Source of the DNA: DAOUAJ01 sp034433615
Lineage (GTDB): Bacteria > Chloroflexota > Anaerolineae > DUEN01
Reading direction: 5' to 3'
Assembly (NCBI GenBank): GCA_034433615.1
Contig: DAOUAJ010000224.1
Coordinates: 1 to 11,456 of the forward strand
Length of the DNA: 11,456 bases
The first letter of the stretch is position 1. The number at the start of each line of letters is the position of its first letter. The notes beneath the pieces are model-generated. The model saw only the letters and a program-made list of their open reading frames with translations. It made no database searches and was not told the origin of the DNA. Positions 1 through 6,404 of this stretch are shown piece after piece. The translations under genes and the position numbers were made by a program.

Positions 1-6
1 AGGTCT

Positions 7-97
7 AGTCGGATAGTCCATAGTCCGCAGTCTACAGCTTGCAAGGATTAAGGACCAAAGACTAAGGACTGAGGGACTAAGGATTACTCGACTGACT
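7..97. repeat. Heptad-periodic imperfect palindrome upstream of metY
   Basis: Seen directly: the left half carries AGTC words beginning at 7, 15, 22 and 29, roughly every 7-8 bases. The right half carries the complementary GACT word at 60, 67, 75, 90 and 94, with related GGAC/GATT words between. The two halves can pair imperfectly around a centre near 40-50. No credible gene covers the stretch. The same 7-base rhythm with inverted arms recurs in two other spacers of this cluster, with a different unit sequence. Function is unknown; a mobile or amplified palindromic repeat is one reading, a structured leader another. Confidence 0.55.
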
Positions 98-151
98 ATG
101 GTGCCAATTCCGGCAGAGTTAATCTGGAAGATGAGAGGTTACGCAAAGATG

Positions 152-181
152 CCCCCTATCGTCTTCGAGAGGGGGTTTTTT
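152..181 (+). terminator. Hairpin with T6 tract in the metY leader
   Basis: A 6-bp stem pairs CCCCCT at 152-157 with AGGGGG at 170-175, around a 12-nt loop, and is followed directly by six T residues at 176-181. This is the form of an intrinsic terminator reading on the + strand. It could end transcription of an upstream gene outside the window, or act as an attenuator in the metY leader, since metY starts 85 nt downstream. Confidence 0.55.
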
Positions 182-184
182 GTG

Positions 185-205
185 CCCTCGCCCCAGAGGC
201 GAGGG
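185..205 (+). promoter_or_regulatory. GC-rich hairpin between two terminators
   Basis: A perfect 8-bp stem pairs CCCTCGCC at 185-192 with GGCGAGGG at 198-205 across a 5-nt loop. There is no T-tract after it. It sits exactly between the two T-tailed hairpins. Its C-rich left arm and G-rich right arm could in principle pair with the neighbouring arms, so alternative structures are possible; no ligand-binding aptamer is recognisable. Confidence 0.4.
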
Positions 206-212
206 ATAGATT

Positions 213-235
213 GCCCCTCATCAGAGGGGCTTTTT
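213..235 (+). terminator. Intrinsic terminator just before metY
   Basis: A perfect 7-bp stem pairs GCCCCTC at 213-219 with GAGGGGC at 224-230 across a 4-nt loop and runs into five T residues at 231-235. This is the best intrinsic terminator in the window. It lies only 31 nt upstream of the metY GTG start, with the metY ribosome binding site at 251-257. Either metY is transcribed from a promoter placed very close to its start, or this hairpin is a read-through or attenuation point. I could not identify a convincing promoter. Confidence 0.6.
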
Positions 236-266
236 CATAACTATCTCTTTAGGAGAGAACCGCACG

Positions 267-1565
267 GTGTCGCAGAACGGACATAATGAACGTCAGTTTG
301 GTTTCACGACCCGACAACTGCACGCCGGGCAGAGACCCGACCCCGCGACCGGCGCGCGAGCCGTGCCGATCTACCAGACCACCTCTTACGTCTTCCGAGA
401 CACAGAGCACGCCGCGCGGCTGTTCGCCCTGCAAGAGATGGGGAATATCTACACGCGCATCATGAACCCTACGACGGACGTCTTCGAGCAGCGCATGGCT
501 GCCCTTGAGGGGGGCGTGGGAGCACTGGCGGCCGCATCCGGGCACGGGGCACAGACGATGGCCATCCTCACCCTCTGCCAGGCGGGCGATCACATCGTCT
601 CCGCCTCTACACTCTACGGGGGCACCTTCAACCAGTTCAACTATACCTTCCCCAAGCTGGGCATCGAAGTGACGATGGTGGATCCAAGCGACCCGGAAAA
701 CTTCCGCCGCGCGATCCGGGACAACACTAAGATTCTGTACGGCGAGACGTTGGGCAATCCCAAGATCAACGTCTTCCCGTTCGACGAGGTGGCGGCCATC
801 GCGCGGGAGTACCGCATCCCGCTGGTGATTGATAACACCTTCGCCACACCCTATCTGTGCCGGCCATTCGAGTGGGGAGCCAACATCATTATTCATTCCA
901 CCACCAAGTTCATCGGCGGGCACGGGACCGCCATCGGTGGCATGATCGTGGACGGCGGGAACTTCGACTGGCGGGGCAGTGGCCGGTTCCCCAATTTCAC
1001 CGAACCCGATGGTAGCTACCACGGTCTGGTCTACGCTGACCTGGGCGCGCCAGCCTTCATCCTGAAGGCACGGGTGCAGATGTTGCGCGATCTGGGCATC
1101 TGCCAGTCCCCCTTCAACTCCTGGCTCTTCTTGCAAGGGCTGGAGACGTTAAGTCTGCGCATGGAGCGGCATGTGGCCAACGCGCAGAAAGTGGCCGAGT
1201 TCCTGGAAGATCATCCCCGGGTGAGCTGGGTGACTTACCCCGGACTGCCCAGCCACCCCGACTACGAGCGGGCGAAGAAATATCTCCCTAAGGGGGTTGG
1301 GGCCATTCTGGGCTTTGGCATCAAAGGGGGACGGGGAGCCGGGAAGCGGTTCATTGAGAACCTTAAGTTGTTCTCCCATCTGGCGAACGTAGGTGATGCC
1401 AAATCGCTGGCGATTCACCCTGCCAGCACCACCCACAGCCAACTCAGTGAAGAGGAGCAGATGCAGGCTGGCGTGACACCAGACTTTGTGCGCCTCTCGA
1501 TCGGCATCGAGGACATTGAAGACATCCTGTGGGACCTGGACCAGGCACTGGCCGCGACAGCGTAG
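267..1565 (+). CDS. metY: O-acetylhomoserine sulfhydrylase (aminocarboxypropyltransferase), PLP enzyme
   Basis: This cytosolic enzyme of the Cys/Met-metabolism PLP family makes homocysteine from O-acyl-homoserine and sulfide (direct sulfhydrylation). Its 432 aa match the usual MetY length, longer than cystathionine synthases (about 380-400 aa). Visible landmarks are YTRIMNPT (62-69) and LYGGT (116-120) around the cofactor phosphate, VIDNTFATP (187-195) with Asp189 for the pyridine nitrogen, and HSTTKFIGGHG (210-220) with Lys214 as the Schiff-base lysine. The C-terminal VRLSIGIED (408-416) supplies the carboxylate-binding Arg409. The start is GTG at 267, chosen because AGGAGAG lies at 251-257 and the N-terminus reads as the family expects. 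MetX, which makes its substrate, is the next gene 78 nt downstream. The TAG stop lies within the first arm of an inverted repeat. Function is confident; sulfide rather than another thiol as donor is the family expectation. Confidence 0.95.
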   Translation: MSQNGHNERQFGFTTRQLHAGQRPDPATGARAVPIYQTTSYVFRDTEHAARLFALQEMGNIYTRIMNPTTDVFEQRMAALEGGVGALAAASGHGAQTMAILTLCQAGDHIVSASTLYGGTFNQFNYTFPKLGIEVTMVDPSDPENFRRAIRDNTKILYGETLGNPKINVFPFDEVAAIAREYRIPLVIDNTFATPYLCRPFEWGANIIIHSTTKFIGGHGTAIGGMIVDGGNFDWRGSGRFPNFTEPDGSYHGLVYADLGAPAFILKARVQMLRDLGICQSPFNSWLFLQGLETLSLRMERHVANAQKVAEFLEDHPRVSWVTYPGLPSHPDYERAKKYLPKGVGAILGFGIKGGRGAGKRFIENLKLFSHLANVGDAKSLAIHPASTTHSQLSEEEQMQAGVTPDFVRLSIGIEDIEDILWDLDQALAATA

Positions 1566-1618
1566 GGGCGGTGCCTCTGTGCCAACCCGTGGGGCGACCA
1601 CAGAGGGATCGCCCCTAC
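1562..1618. repeat. Inverted repeat in the metY-metX spacer
   Basis: Two 20-nt arms (1562-1581 and 1599-1618) pair with only two mismatches, both near the middle: GTAGGGGCG then CCTCTGTG on the left, and CACAGAGG then CGCCCCTAC on the right. The 17-nt loop contains a smaller CCC/GGG pairing. The left arm includes the metY stop codon (TAG, 1563-1565). There is no T-tract directly on the stem. From memory, GTAGGGGCG...CGCCCCTAC palindromes are common dispersed repeats in Chloroflexota and some cyanobacteria, so I read this as a dispersed element rather than a dedicated terminator. Confidence 0.65.
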
Positions 1619-1643
1619 TTTCATCCATTACGCAGGAGTTGTT

Positions 1644-2846
1644 ATGAGAGTGACTTCGCAACTATCGAACGGCTTTGGAGCGCCCGATTCGATTGGCCTG
1701 GTGGAAACACAGTACTTCTCCTTTGCTCAGCCTCCCAATGAGCTGACTCTAGAGAGCGGGGAGAAGTTGGGACCGATCACCCTGGCGTATGAAACCTACG
1801 GTCAGCCGAACGCGGATCGCTCCAACGCCATCCTGATCTTGCACGCACTCTCCGGCGATGCTCATGTTGCCGGCTATCATACACCCGAGGACCGCAAACC
1901 GGGCTGGTGGCACGAGGCCGTCGGCCCAGGCAAAATGTTCGATACAGACCGGTATTGGGTCATTTGCTCCAATGTGATCGGGGGGTGCAAAGGCAGTACC
2001 GGCCCTTCCAGCATTGACCTGAGGACAGGCAAGCCATACGGCCTGCGCTTCCCCGTCATCACCATCGGTGATATGGTGAACGTCCAGCGTCATTTGATTG
2101 ACCACCTGGGCATTGACCGGCTGCTGGCCGTCGTCGGCGGCTCGATGGGAGGGATGCAGGCATTGCAATGGGCCGTCAGTTTCCCAGAACGGGTACGCGC
2201 CAGCATCCCTCTGGCGGCCACCGCGCGCCTGTCACCGCAAACGATCGCTCTGAACGAGGTGGGACGACAGGCCATCTATCGGGACCCCAACTGGAACCAT
2301 GGCGATTACTACGACGGACCTCGGCCCAACAATGGGCTGGCTCTGGCCCGTATGATCGGCCATATCACCTACCTCAGCGACCAATCCATGCACCGCAAGT
2401 TCGGGCGCAGGCTGCAAAACCGAGAGAAGTATGGCTATGACTTCTCCATCGAATTCGAGGTGGAGAGTTACCTCCAATACCACGGCGAGAACTTCATCAA
2501 GCGGTTTGACGCCAATAGCTACCTGTACATCACCAAGGCCATGGATTACTTCGACCTCACCAACGGCAACGGAAGCCTGGTTAAAGCCTTCCTACCTGCG
2601 GCCAACGTCCGATTTCTGGTGATGTCGTTCACTTCCGATTGGCTTTACCCTTCCTACCAGTCACGCGAGATCGTGAGCGCGCTCAAGGCCGTCGGTGCAG
2701 ACGTTACCTACTGCGACGCGGACTCCGACTACGGGCATGACGCTTTCCTGCTCGAGGTGGACACCCTGACCGAATTGGTGGGCGATTTCCTGGTGCGCGT
2801 GGATCGGGAGGTGGAGCCGACTTGGGTCAAGTCTGCCCGCCCGTAA
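1644..2846 (+). CDS. metX: Homoserine O-acetyltransferase (MetX type)
   Basis: MetX moves an acyl group from acetyl-CoA to the side-chain hydroxyl of homoserine, the committed step to methionine. It is an alpha/beta-hydrolase-fold enzyme of 400 aa, slightly longer than the typical 370-380. The nucleophile elbow is GGSMGGMQALQW (165-176) with Ser167. The acid is Asp332 in TSDWLYP, and the histidine is His365 in YGHDAF. The oxyanion region LHALSGDAHVAG (66-77) and NVIGGCKGSTGP (110-121) are also typical. AGGAG at 1634-1638, 5 nt before the ATG, sets the start. metW follows after 21 nt, a common pairing. Some MetX-family members use succinyl-CoA instead; the neighbouring MetY makes acetyl the likelier donor, but the sequence alone does not settle this. 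Confidence 0.95.
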   Translation: MRVTSQLSNGFGAPDSIGLVETQYFSFAQPPNELTLESGEKLGPITLAYETYGQPNADRSNAILILHALSGDAHVAGYHTPEDRKPGWWHEAVGPGKMFDTDRYWVICSNVIGGCKGSTGPSSIDLRTGKPYGLRFPVITIGDMVNVQRHLIDHLGIDRLLAVVGGSMGGMQALQWAVSFPERVRASIPLAATARLSPQTIALNEVGRQAIYRDPNWNHGDYYDGPRPNNGLALARMIGHITYLSDQSMHRKFGRRLQNREKYGYDFSIEFEVESYLQYHGENFIKRFDANSYLYITKAMDYFDLTNGNGSLVKAFLPAANVRFLVMSFTSDWLYPSYQSREIVSALKAVGADVTYCDADSDYGHDAFLLEVDTLTELVGDFLVRVDREVEPTWVKSARP

Positions 2847-2867
2847 AAAGCAGAGGACCGTCATCGT

Positions 2868-3479
2868 ATGACTGATGCACTGCGTCCAGACTTGCAAGCT
2901 ATCGCTGACCTGGTGCCGGTCGGGAGCCGGGTCCTGGACCTGGGGTGTGGCGATGGCGCACTCCTTCGCTACCTGGTTGATTACAAGCGCGTTCACGGTC
3001 GCGGGGTAGAACTGTCTGAGGCGGGGGTGCGAGCTTGTGTGGCTCGTGGCCTGTCTGTCATTCAGGGAGACCTTGATGACGGACTGGCAGATTATCCTGA
3101 CGGGATGTTTGATGTCGTTATTCTCAGCCAGACCCTGCCTTACCTGGACAATCCGGCGCTGATCTTACAGGAGATGCTGCGGGTGGGGCAGCGAGGAATC
3201 GTCAGTTTTCCCAACTGGGGGCACTGGCGATGCCGGCTGGGCCTGCTTCTCACCGGGCACATGCCGGAGGCGCCCGCGCTGCCTCAGCCGTGGTATATCC
3301 CGCCGCGCGTGCGCCCGCTCACCGTGCGCGATTTCGGCGACTTCTGTCGCGCCCAGAGCATCCGCATCGTCCATCAGGTCTACTTCGGCGATTGGGGGAA
3401 GGTGTCCCCCCAGCGCAAGTGGAAGAATTTGCTGGCAACGGTGGCGATCATGGTCATCGAGAAGGATAGGGCGGCGTGA
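2868..3479 (+). CDS. metW: MetW, SAM-dependent methyltransferase-like methionine biosynthesis protein
   Basis: This small class I methyltransferase-fold protein (203 aa, the normal MetW size of about 195-210) is usually encoded next to metX. The SAM-binding loop is VLDLGCGDG (22-30), followed by the acidic strand end GVELSE (46-51) and the third motif FDVVILSQTLPYLDNP (81-96). The MetW-specific middle is present: VSFPNWGHWRCRL (112-124), then PQPWYIPPRVRPLTVRDF (139-156). In other bacteria MetW partners MetX and is needed for, or stimulates, homoserine acylation; its own methyl acceptor is not established. The gene follows metX by 21 nt with GAGG at 2853-2856, so the two are very probably co-transcribed and made together. 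Confidence 0.92.
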   Translation: MTDALRPDLQAIADLVPVGSRVLDLGCGDGALLRYLVDYKRVHGRGVELSEAGVRACVARGLSVIQGDLDDGLADYPDGMFDVVILSQTLPYLDNPALILQEMLRVGQRGIVSFPNWGHWRCRLGLLLTGHMPEAPALPQPWYIPPRVRPLTVRDFGDFCRAQSIRIVHQVYFGDWGKVSPQRKWKNLLATVAIMVIEKDRAA

Positions 3480-3480
3480 A

Positions 3481-3568
3481 ACGTAATGCGTAAAACGTGA
3501 TGCGTGAGGCTTAACACGTGATTATCTGCTCACGAGCCACGCATCAACGTGTCACGTATCACGCATCG
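3481..3568. repeat. Heptad-periodic palindrome between metW and the aspartate kinase gene
   Basis: Directly visible: CGT words start at 3482, 3489, 3496, 3503 and 3517, all in exact 7-base register. Reversed ACG words fall in the right half, with their C at 3533, 3540, 3548, 3555 and 3562 (spacing 7, 8, 7, 7). The halves pair imperfectly, for example ATGCGTG on the left against CACGCAT on the right. The element fills most of the 129-nt spacer and begins right at the metW stop codon. An in-frame GTG at 3549 would add 20 residues to the next gene, but those residues are only translated repeat. Confidence 0.6.
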
Positions 3569-3608
3569 CTCCTTCGGATATTGTAATCACACTCAATCTG
3601 GAGGGCTT

Positions 3609-5015
3609 ATGCGTGTCTTAAAATTCGGTGGCACCTCGGTGGGCAATGCTGACGCCTTCGCGCGGGTGGCCAGCATCGTGCAACGAGCGCGAGCCCAGGA
3701 CCCCGAAACGGTCGTGGTGACCTCAGCGATGAGTGGCGTCACTAATGCGTTGATCGCAGCCGCAAAAGCTGCCGCCGAGGGAAACGAGAAACTGTACCAG
3801 GATGTGCGCTCGGAGCTATTGATCAAGCATCAAGTGGTGGTCGGCCAGCTCATCCCGGACGGTGTGGCGCGCGCCGCGCTGGGCCGCCTGTTCGAGGAGA
3901 AACTGGAGACGTTCGAGCGACTATGTCACAGCATCGCCGTCCTGGGCGAGCTGACAGCGCGCGGCCTGGACGTTGTATCCGGCCTGGGTGAGCGGCTGGC
4001 TGCTCCTCTGTTGGCCGCCGTACTGCGCGCCCATGAGATGAGCGCAGAGGCGGTAGACGCCGGAGAGATCATCGTCACGGACGATCACTTTGGGAGCGCC
4101 AACCCATTGATGGCCCTCACACGGGAGCGCACCCGGGCCCGGCTTCTCCCTCTGATCAAGGGCGGGATCGTGCCTGTAGTCACCGGCTTCGTGGGGGCCA
4201 CGGAGAAAGGGGCGGCCACGACGCTAGGACGAGGCGGCTCCGACTACTCGGCCGCCATCATTGGCGCCTGCCTGGACGCGGAACGGGTGGAAATCTGGAC
4301 GGACGTAGACGGCGTGCTGACGGCCGACCCGCGCATCGTGCCAGAGGCGCGCTCTTTGCCTCAGTTGTCGTACGTTGAAGCCGCCGAGCTGGCCTACTTC
4401 GGCGCCAAGGTGTTACATCCCAAGACCATCCTGCCTGCCATCGAGCAAAGCATACCGATTTACGTGCTGAATACCTTCAACCCTGACCATCCTGGCACGC
4501 GCATTGTGCACAAAACGAATGATAAGGGGAACGTCGTCAAGGCGATCACCGCCATCAAGGGGTTGACCTTGGTCAATGTGGAAGGGCGCGGGATGATCGG
4601 CGTGCCCGGCATCGCCGCGCGCACGTTCCAGGCAGTAGCCAGTGTGGGTGCTAACGTATTGATGATCTCCCAGTCTTCATCTGAGCAAAGTATCTGTTTC
4701 GTGATACCGCAATCAGACGCGCCGCGCGTCCTCGATGCACTGCGGCAGGCGATGGCTCACGAATTGCAGCATCGGCTCATTGACTCAATCTACGGTGAAG
4801 ACAACATCGTCATCGTGGCCGTGGTCGGCTCCGCGATGAAGGGCACGCCTGGGATCGCCGCCAAGGTGTTCAACGCGCTGGGCGAGGCGAACATCAATGT
4901 TATCGCTATCGCTCAGGGGTCTTCTGAGGCCAACATCTCACTGGTAGTCGCGCAGGGGGACAGTGATGAGGCCGTGCGCCGCATCCACGCTGCCTTCCAA
5001 CTTGACAAGGGGTGA
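3609..5015 (+). CDS. Aspartate kinase, monofunctional, ThrA/aspartokinase I-like with two ACT domains
   Basis: It phosphorylates aspartate to 4-aspartyl phosphate, the first step to homoserine, lysine and threonine. Translated from ATG 3609 it is 468 aa. Landmarks are KFGGTSVGNA (5-14) with Lys5, VVTSAMSGVTN (37-47), the substrate region SGLGERLAAPLL (124-135), GRGGSDYSA (208-216) and WTDVDGVLTADPR (230-242). Two ACT domains follow (about 319-385 and 400-465). Their ligand segments, ISQSSSEQSICFVIP (353-367) and IAQGSSEANISLVV (434-447), closely resemble the E. coli ThrA kinase half (recalled QSSSEYSISF and QGSSERSISVVV) rather than LysC. Inhibition by threonine is therefore likely, by inference. 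GGAGGG at 3600-3605 lies just before ATG 3609; the upstream GTG at 3549 would only translate a repeat. The matching homoserine dehydrogenase is the next, separate gene. I leave the symbol blank because thrA and lysC are both used. Confidence 0.93.
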   Translation: MRVLKFGGTSVGNADAFARVASIVQRARAQDPETVVVTSAMSGVTNALIAAAKAAAEGNEKLYQDVRSELLIKHQVVVGQLIPDGVARAALGRLFEEKLETFERLCHSIAVLGELTARGLDVVSGLGERLAAPLLAAVLRAHEMSAEAVDAGEIIVTDDHFGSANPLMALTRERTRARLLPLIKGGIVPVVTGFVGATEKGAATTLGRGGSDYSAAIIGACLDAERVEIWTDVDGVLTADPRIVPEARSLPQLSYVEAAELAYFGAKVLHPKTILPAIEQSIPIYVLNTFNPDHPGTRIVHKTNDKGNVVKAITAIKGLTLVNVEGRGMIGVPGIAARTFQAVASVGANVLMISQSSSEQSICFVIPQSDAPRVLDALRQAMAHELQHRLIDSIYGEDNIVIVAVVGSAMKGTPGIAAKVFNALGEANINVIAIAQGSSEANISLVVAQGDSDEAVRRIHAAFQLDKG

Positions 5016-5027
5016 TGGCATGGGTAT

Positions 5028-5069
5028 TATGTGCAACCGGTAAATGAGGATGCTCACACCTTGCACATA
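5028..5069. repeat. 9-bp inverted repeat after the kinase gene
   Basis: TATGTGCAA at 5028-5036 is a perfect inverted match to TTGCACATA at 5061-5069, with a 24-nt loop that offers a small inner GGT/ACC pairing. No T-tract follows. It starts 13 nt after the kinase stop codon and is the first of three consecutive inverted repeats in this spacer. It could be an RNA hairpin, or an operator for a dimeric regulator; nothing in the sequence decides between them. Confidence 0.4.
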
Positions 5070-5101
5070 GATTCTGTAACTTGGTCAGCGACGGCACTGC
5101 T

Positions 5102-5147
5102 CAAAGGGGAACTGAGGCTTCTAAGGGAGCCTTGCAGTTCCCCTTTG
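5102..5147 (+). terminator. Strong hairpin, possible terminator or processing site
   Basis: A 13-bp perfect outer stem pairs CAAAGGGGAACTG (5102-5114) with CAGTTCCCCTTTG (5135-5147). It continues through a 2-nt bulge into a 5-bp inner stem (5115-5119 with 5128-5132) and an 8-nt loop. The outer stem is very stable, but what follows is TTGTGGGGG, not a run of T, so it is a weak candidate for intrinsic termination. It may instead protect the 3' end of the upstream message or lower transcription into the dehydrogenase gene. Confidence 0.4.
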
Positions 5148-5161
5148 TTGTGGGGGTAATG

Positions 5162-5227
5162 CGTAAGACGTAAAACGTAAAGCACAAGAACATAGCCATC
5201 TCTTTACGTTTCACGTTTTACGTCTTA
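5162..5227. repeat. Heptad-periodic palindrome before homoserine dehydrogenase
   Basis: CGTA words begin at 5162, 5169 and 5176, and ACGT words in the right half at 5206, 5213 and 5220, all exactly 7 bases apart. A perfect 15-bp stem joins 5164-5178 to 5213-5227. The right arm holds one extra heptad (GAAACGT on the complementary strand) relative to the left, as expected if arms gain or lose whole units. The right arm ends 8 nt before the GGAG ribosome binding site (5236-5239) of the next gene. Confidence 0.7.
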
Positions 5228-5245
5228 GACTTGTAGGAGCGTGAA

Positions 5246-6334
5246 TTGAGCGCAATCCACACCGTGCCGCTTATTGTCTTCGGTGTAGGCGGCGTCGGCC
5301 GGGCACTGTTGCGGCAAATCGTGGCCAGCCGTCGTCTCCACGCTGAACGCTTTGGAGTGCGCCTGCAGGTAGTCGCATTGGCCGATAGCAGAGGTGCTGT
5401 GGTGGAGCCGGACGGCCTGGGCGATGAAGCGTTGCGAGCGATTGAGCAACTTAAGGCGCAGGGCACATCGCTGGCAGAGACTCCGCAAGGTTACCTTGCC
5501 ACAGACACGCGGGCGATCATAGATGGGGCCGGCACCGATGGGGCCATTGTGGTGGATTGTACGGCTACGGATGCCATCATCCCGGCGCTTGAGATGGCGT
5601 TAGATCGAGGGTATGGCATCGTGTTGGCTAACAAAAAGCCACTGACGGGCCCGCTGGACCTGTTTCGCCGACTGACCGCTTCGGGGCGCCTGCGCCACGA
5701 GGCCACGGTAGGAGCAGGCACACCGATCATTGCCACACTGGAGGGGCTTATCCGCAGTGGGGATGAGGTGCGGCGGATCACCGGCGCGTTCTCCGGCACT
5801 CTGGGTTACCTGATGACCGGGTTGCAGGCGGAGGAGCCTTTCTCGGCGACGGTGCGCCAGGCATATCGGATGGGATACACAGAGCCCGACCCGCGCGATG
5901 ACCTGAGCGGGATGGACATCGCCCGCAAGGCGTTGATCCTGGCTCGTATGCTGGGCTGGGAGCTGGAGCTGACGGACATAACAGTCGAACCACTCTTCCC
6001 TGTGTCCATGGCAGGGGGGACGGTGGGCGACTTCCTGACCAGATTGGATGCGCTCGATCAGGCTTTTGCAGAACGAGCGGCCGCGGCCTGGGCCGCGGGA
6101 CAGGCATTGCGCTATGCCGCGGAAATCGCAGACGGGCGGTGCACAGTCGGCTTGCGCCCGGTGCCGGCCGACAGTCCGTTAGGGCGGTTGCAAGGCAGTG
6201 ATAACCTGGCAGAATTCCACACCCGCTGGTACCATCCCAACCCGTTGGTCATACAAGGGCGCGGTGCCGGGGTGGACGTCACGGCTGCCGGCGTGCTGTC
6301 CGATATCGTAACTCTGGCTCAGTACATGAGGTGA
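5246..6334 (+). CDS. Homoserine dehydrogenase, short form without ACT domain
   Basis: It reduces aspartate semialdehyde to homoserine with NAD(P)H, the branch-point precursor of methionine and threonine. The 362 aa begin with a Rossmann motif, FGVGGVGRALLRQI (12-25). They continue with LANKKPLTGP (127-136), including the nicotinamide-side lysine pair, then HEATVGAGTPII (151-162) and SGTLGYLM (183-190). The catalytic block TEPDPRDDLSGMDIARKA (212-229) carries Glu213, Asp224 and Lys228, equivalent by recalled alignment to yeast E208, D219 and K223. It ends on NPLVIQGRGAGVDVTAAGVLSDI (332-354), so there is no regulatory ACT tail. The N-terminal spacing, including AERFGVRLQVVALADS, resembles the dehydrogenase half of ThrA. 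The start is TTG 5246 with GGAG at 5236-5239; a GTG at 5241 runs into a stop at once. Non-ATG initiation may keep expression low. Usual symbols are hom or thrA; I leave it blank. Confidence 0.93.
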   Translation: MSAIHTVPLIVFGVGGVGRALLRQIVASRRLHAERFGVRLQVVALADSRGAVVEPDGLGDEALRAIEQLKAQGTSLAETPQGYLATDTRAIIDGAGTDGAIVVDCTATDAIIPALEMALDRGYGIVLANKKPLTGPLDLFRRLTASGRLRHEATVGAGTPIIATLEGLIRSGDEVRRITGAFSGTLGYLMTGLQAEEPFSATVRQAYRMGYTEPDPRDDLSGMDIARKALILARMLGWELELTDITVEPLFPVSMAGGTVGDFLTRLDALDQAFAERAAAAWAAGQALRYAAEIADGRCTVGLRPVPADSPLGRLQGSDNLAEFHTRWYHPNPLVIQGRGAGVDVTAAGVLSDIVTLAQYMR

Positions 6335-6343
6335 GAAGAATCG

Positions 6344-6386
6344 AGCTCAGACCCTAAGGGTTTGCAAAACCCTTAGGGTCTGAGCT
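6344..6386. repeat. Perfect 20-bp palindrome in the homoserine dehydrogenase-asd spacer
   Basis: Arms 6344-6363 and 6367-6386 are perfect inverted copies of 20 bp (beginning AGCTCAGACC and ending GGTCTGAGCT) around a 3-nt centre, GCA. The element fills most of the 70-nt spacer and stops 7 nt before the GAGGAG ribosome binding site of the next gene. There is no T-tract after it, so it is not a standard terminator. Such perfection with both coding neighbours intact suggests a recently spread palindromic element or a maintained RNA hairpin. Confidence 0.75.
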
Positions 6387-6404
6387 GACAAACGAGGAGA
6401 TGAG

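Noticed and set aside
1..266. A SAM or related riboswitch expected upstream of a methionine gene
   Set aside because: I looked for the conserved core of SAM-I and similar classes and saw no match; the hairpins present are simple stem-loops.
249..270. A GAACCGC stretch near the metY start reminiscent of a T-box motif
   Set aside because: The TGG that should precede ACCGCG is missing, there is no recognisable stem I or specifier loop upstream, and the terminator lies before rather than after it.
98..286. A 62-aa reading frame starting at ATG 98
   Set aside because: It runs through both T-tailed hairpins and into metY, and its translation has no recognisable protein character.
249..1136. Long minus-strand frame opposite metY (295 aa); similar ones opposite asd (6720-7679) and the HAD-like gene (7765-8649)
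   Set aside because: They mirror well-supported plus-strand genes, have no recognisable motifs, and are typical of GC-rich codon bias.
3549..3608. Alternative GTG start adding 20 residues to the aspartate kinase
   Set aside because: The extra residues are translated from the heptad palindrome, and a strong GGAGGG sits right before ATG 3609, where the KFGGTS motif begins at the usual distance.
3481..5227. CRISPR array suggested by short repeated words in the spacers
   Set aside because: Units are 7 bases with no unique spacers of 30-40 bases between them, and the two halves are inverted rather than direct repeats.
5016..5245. A frameshifted or decayed AK-HSD fusion gene
   Set aside because: The kinase ends normally after its second ACT domain, the dehydrogenase has its own ribosome binding site, and the spacer encodes no leftover linker.
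6081..6098. Perfect CCGCGGCC/GGCCGCGG palindrome within homoserine dehydrogenase
   Set aside because: It lies in an alanine-rich coding stretch and is explained by GCG/GCC codons; the 2-nt centre leaves no proper hairpin loop.
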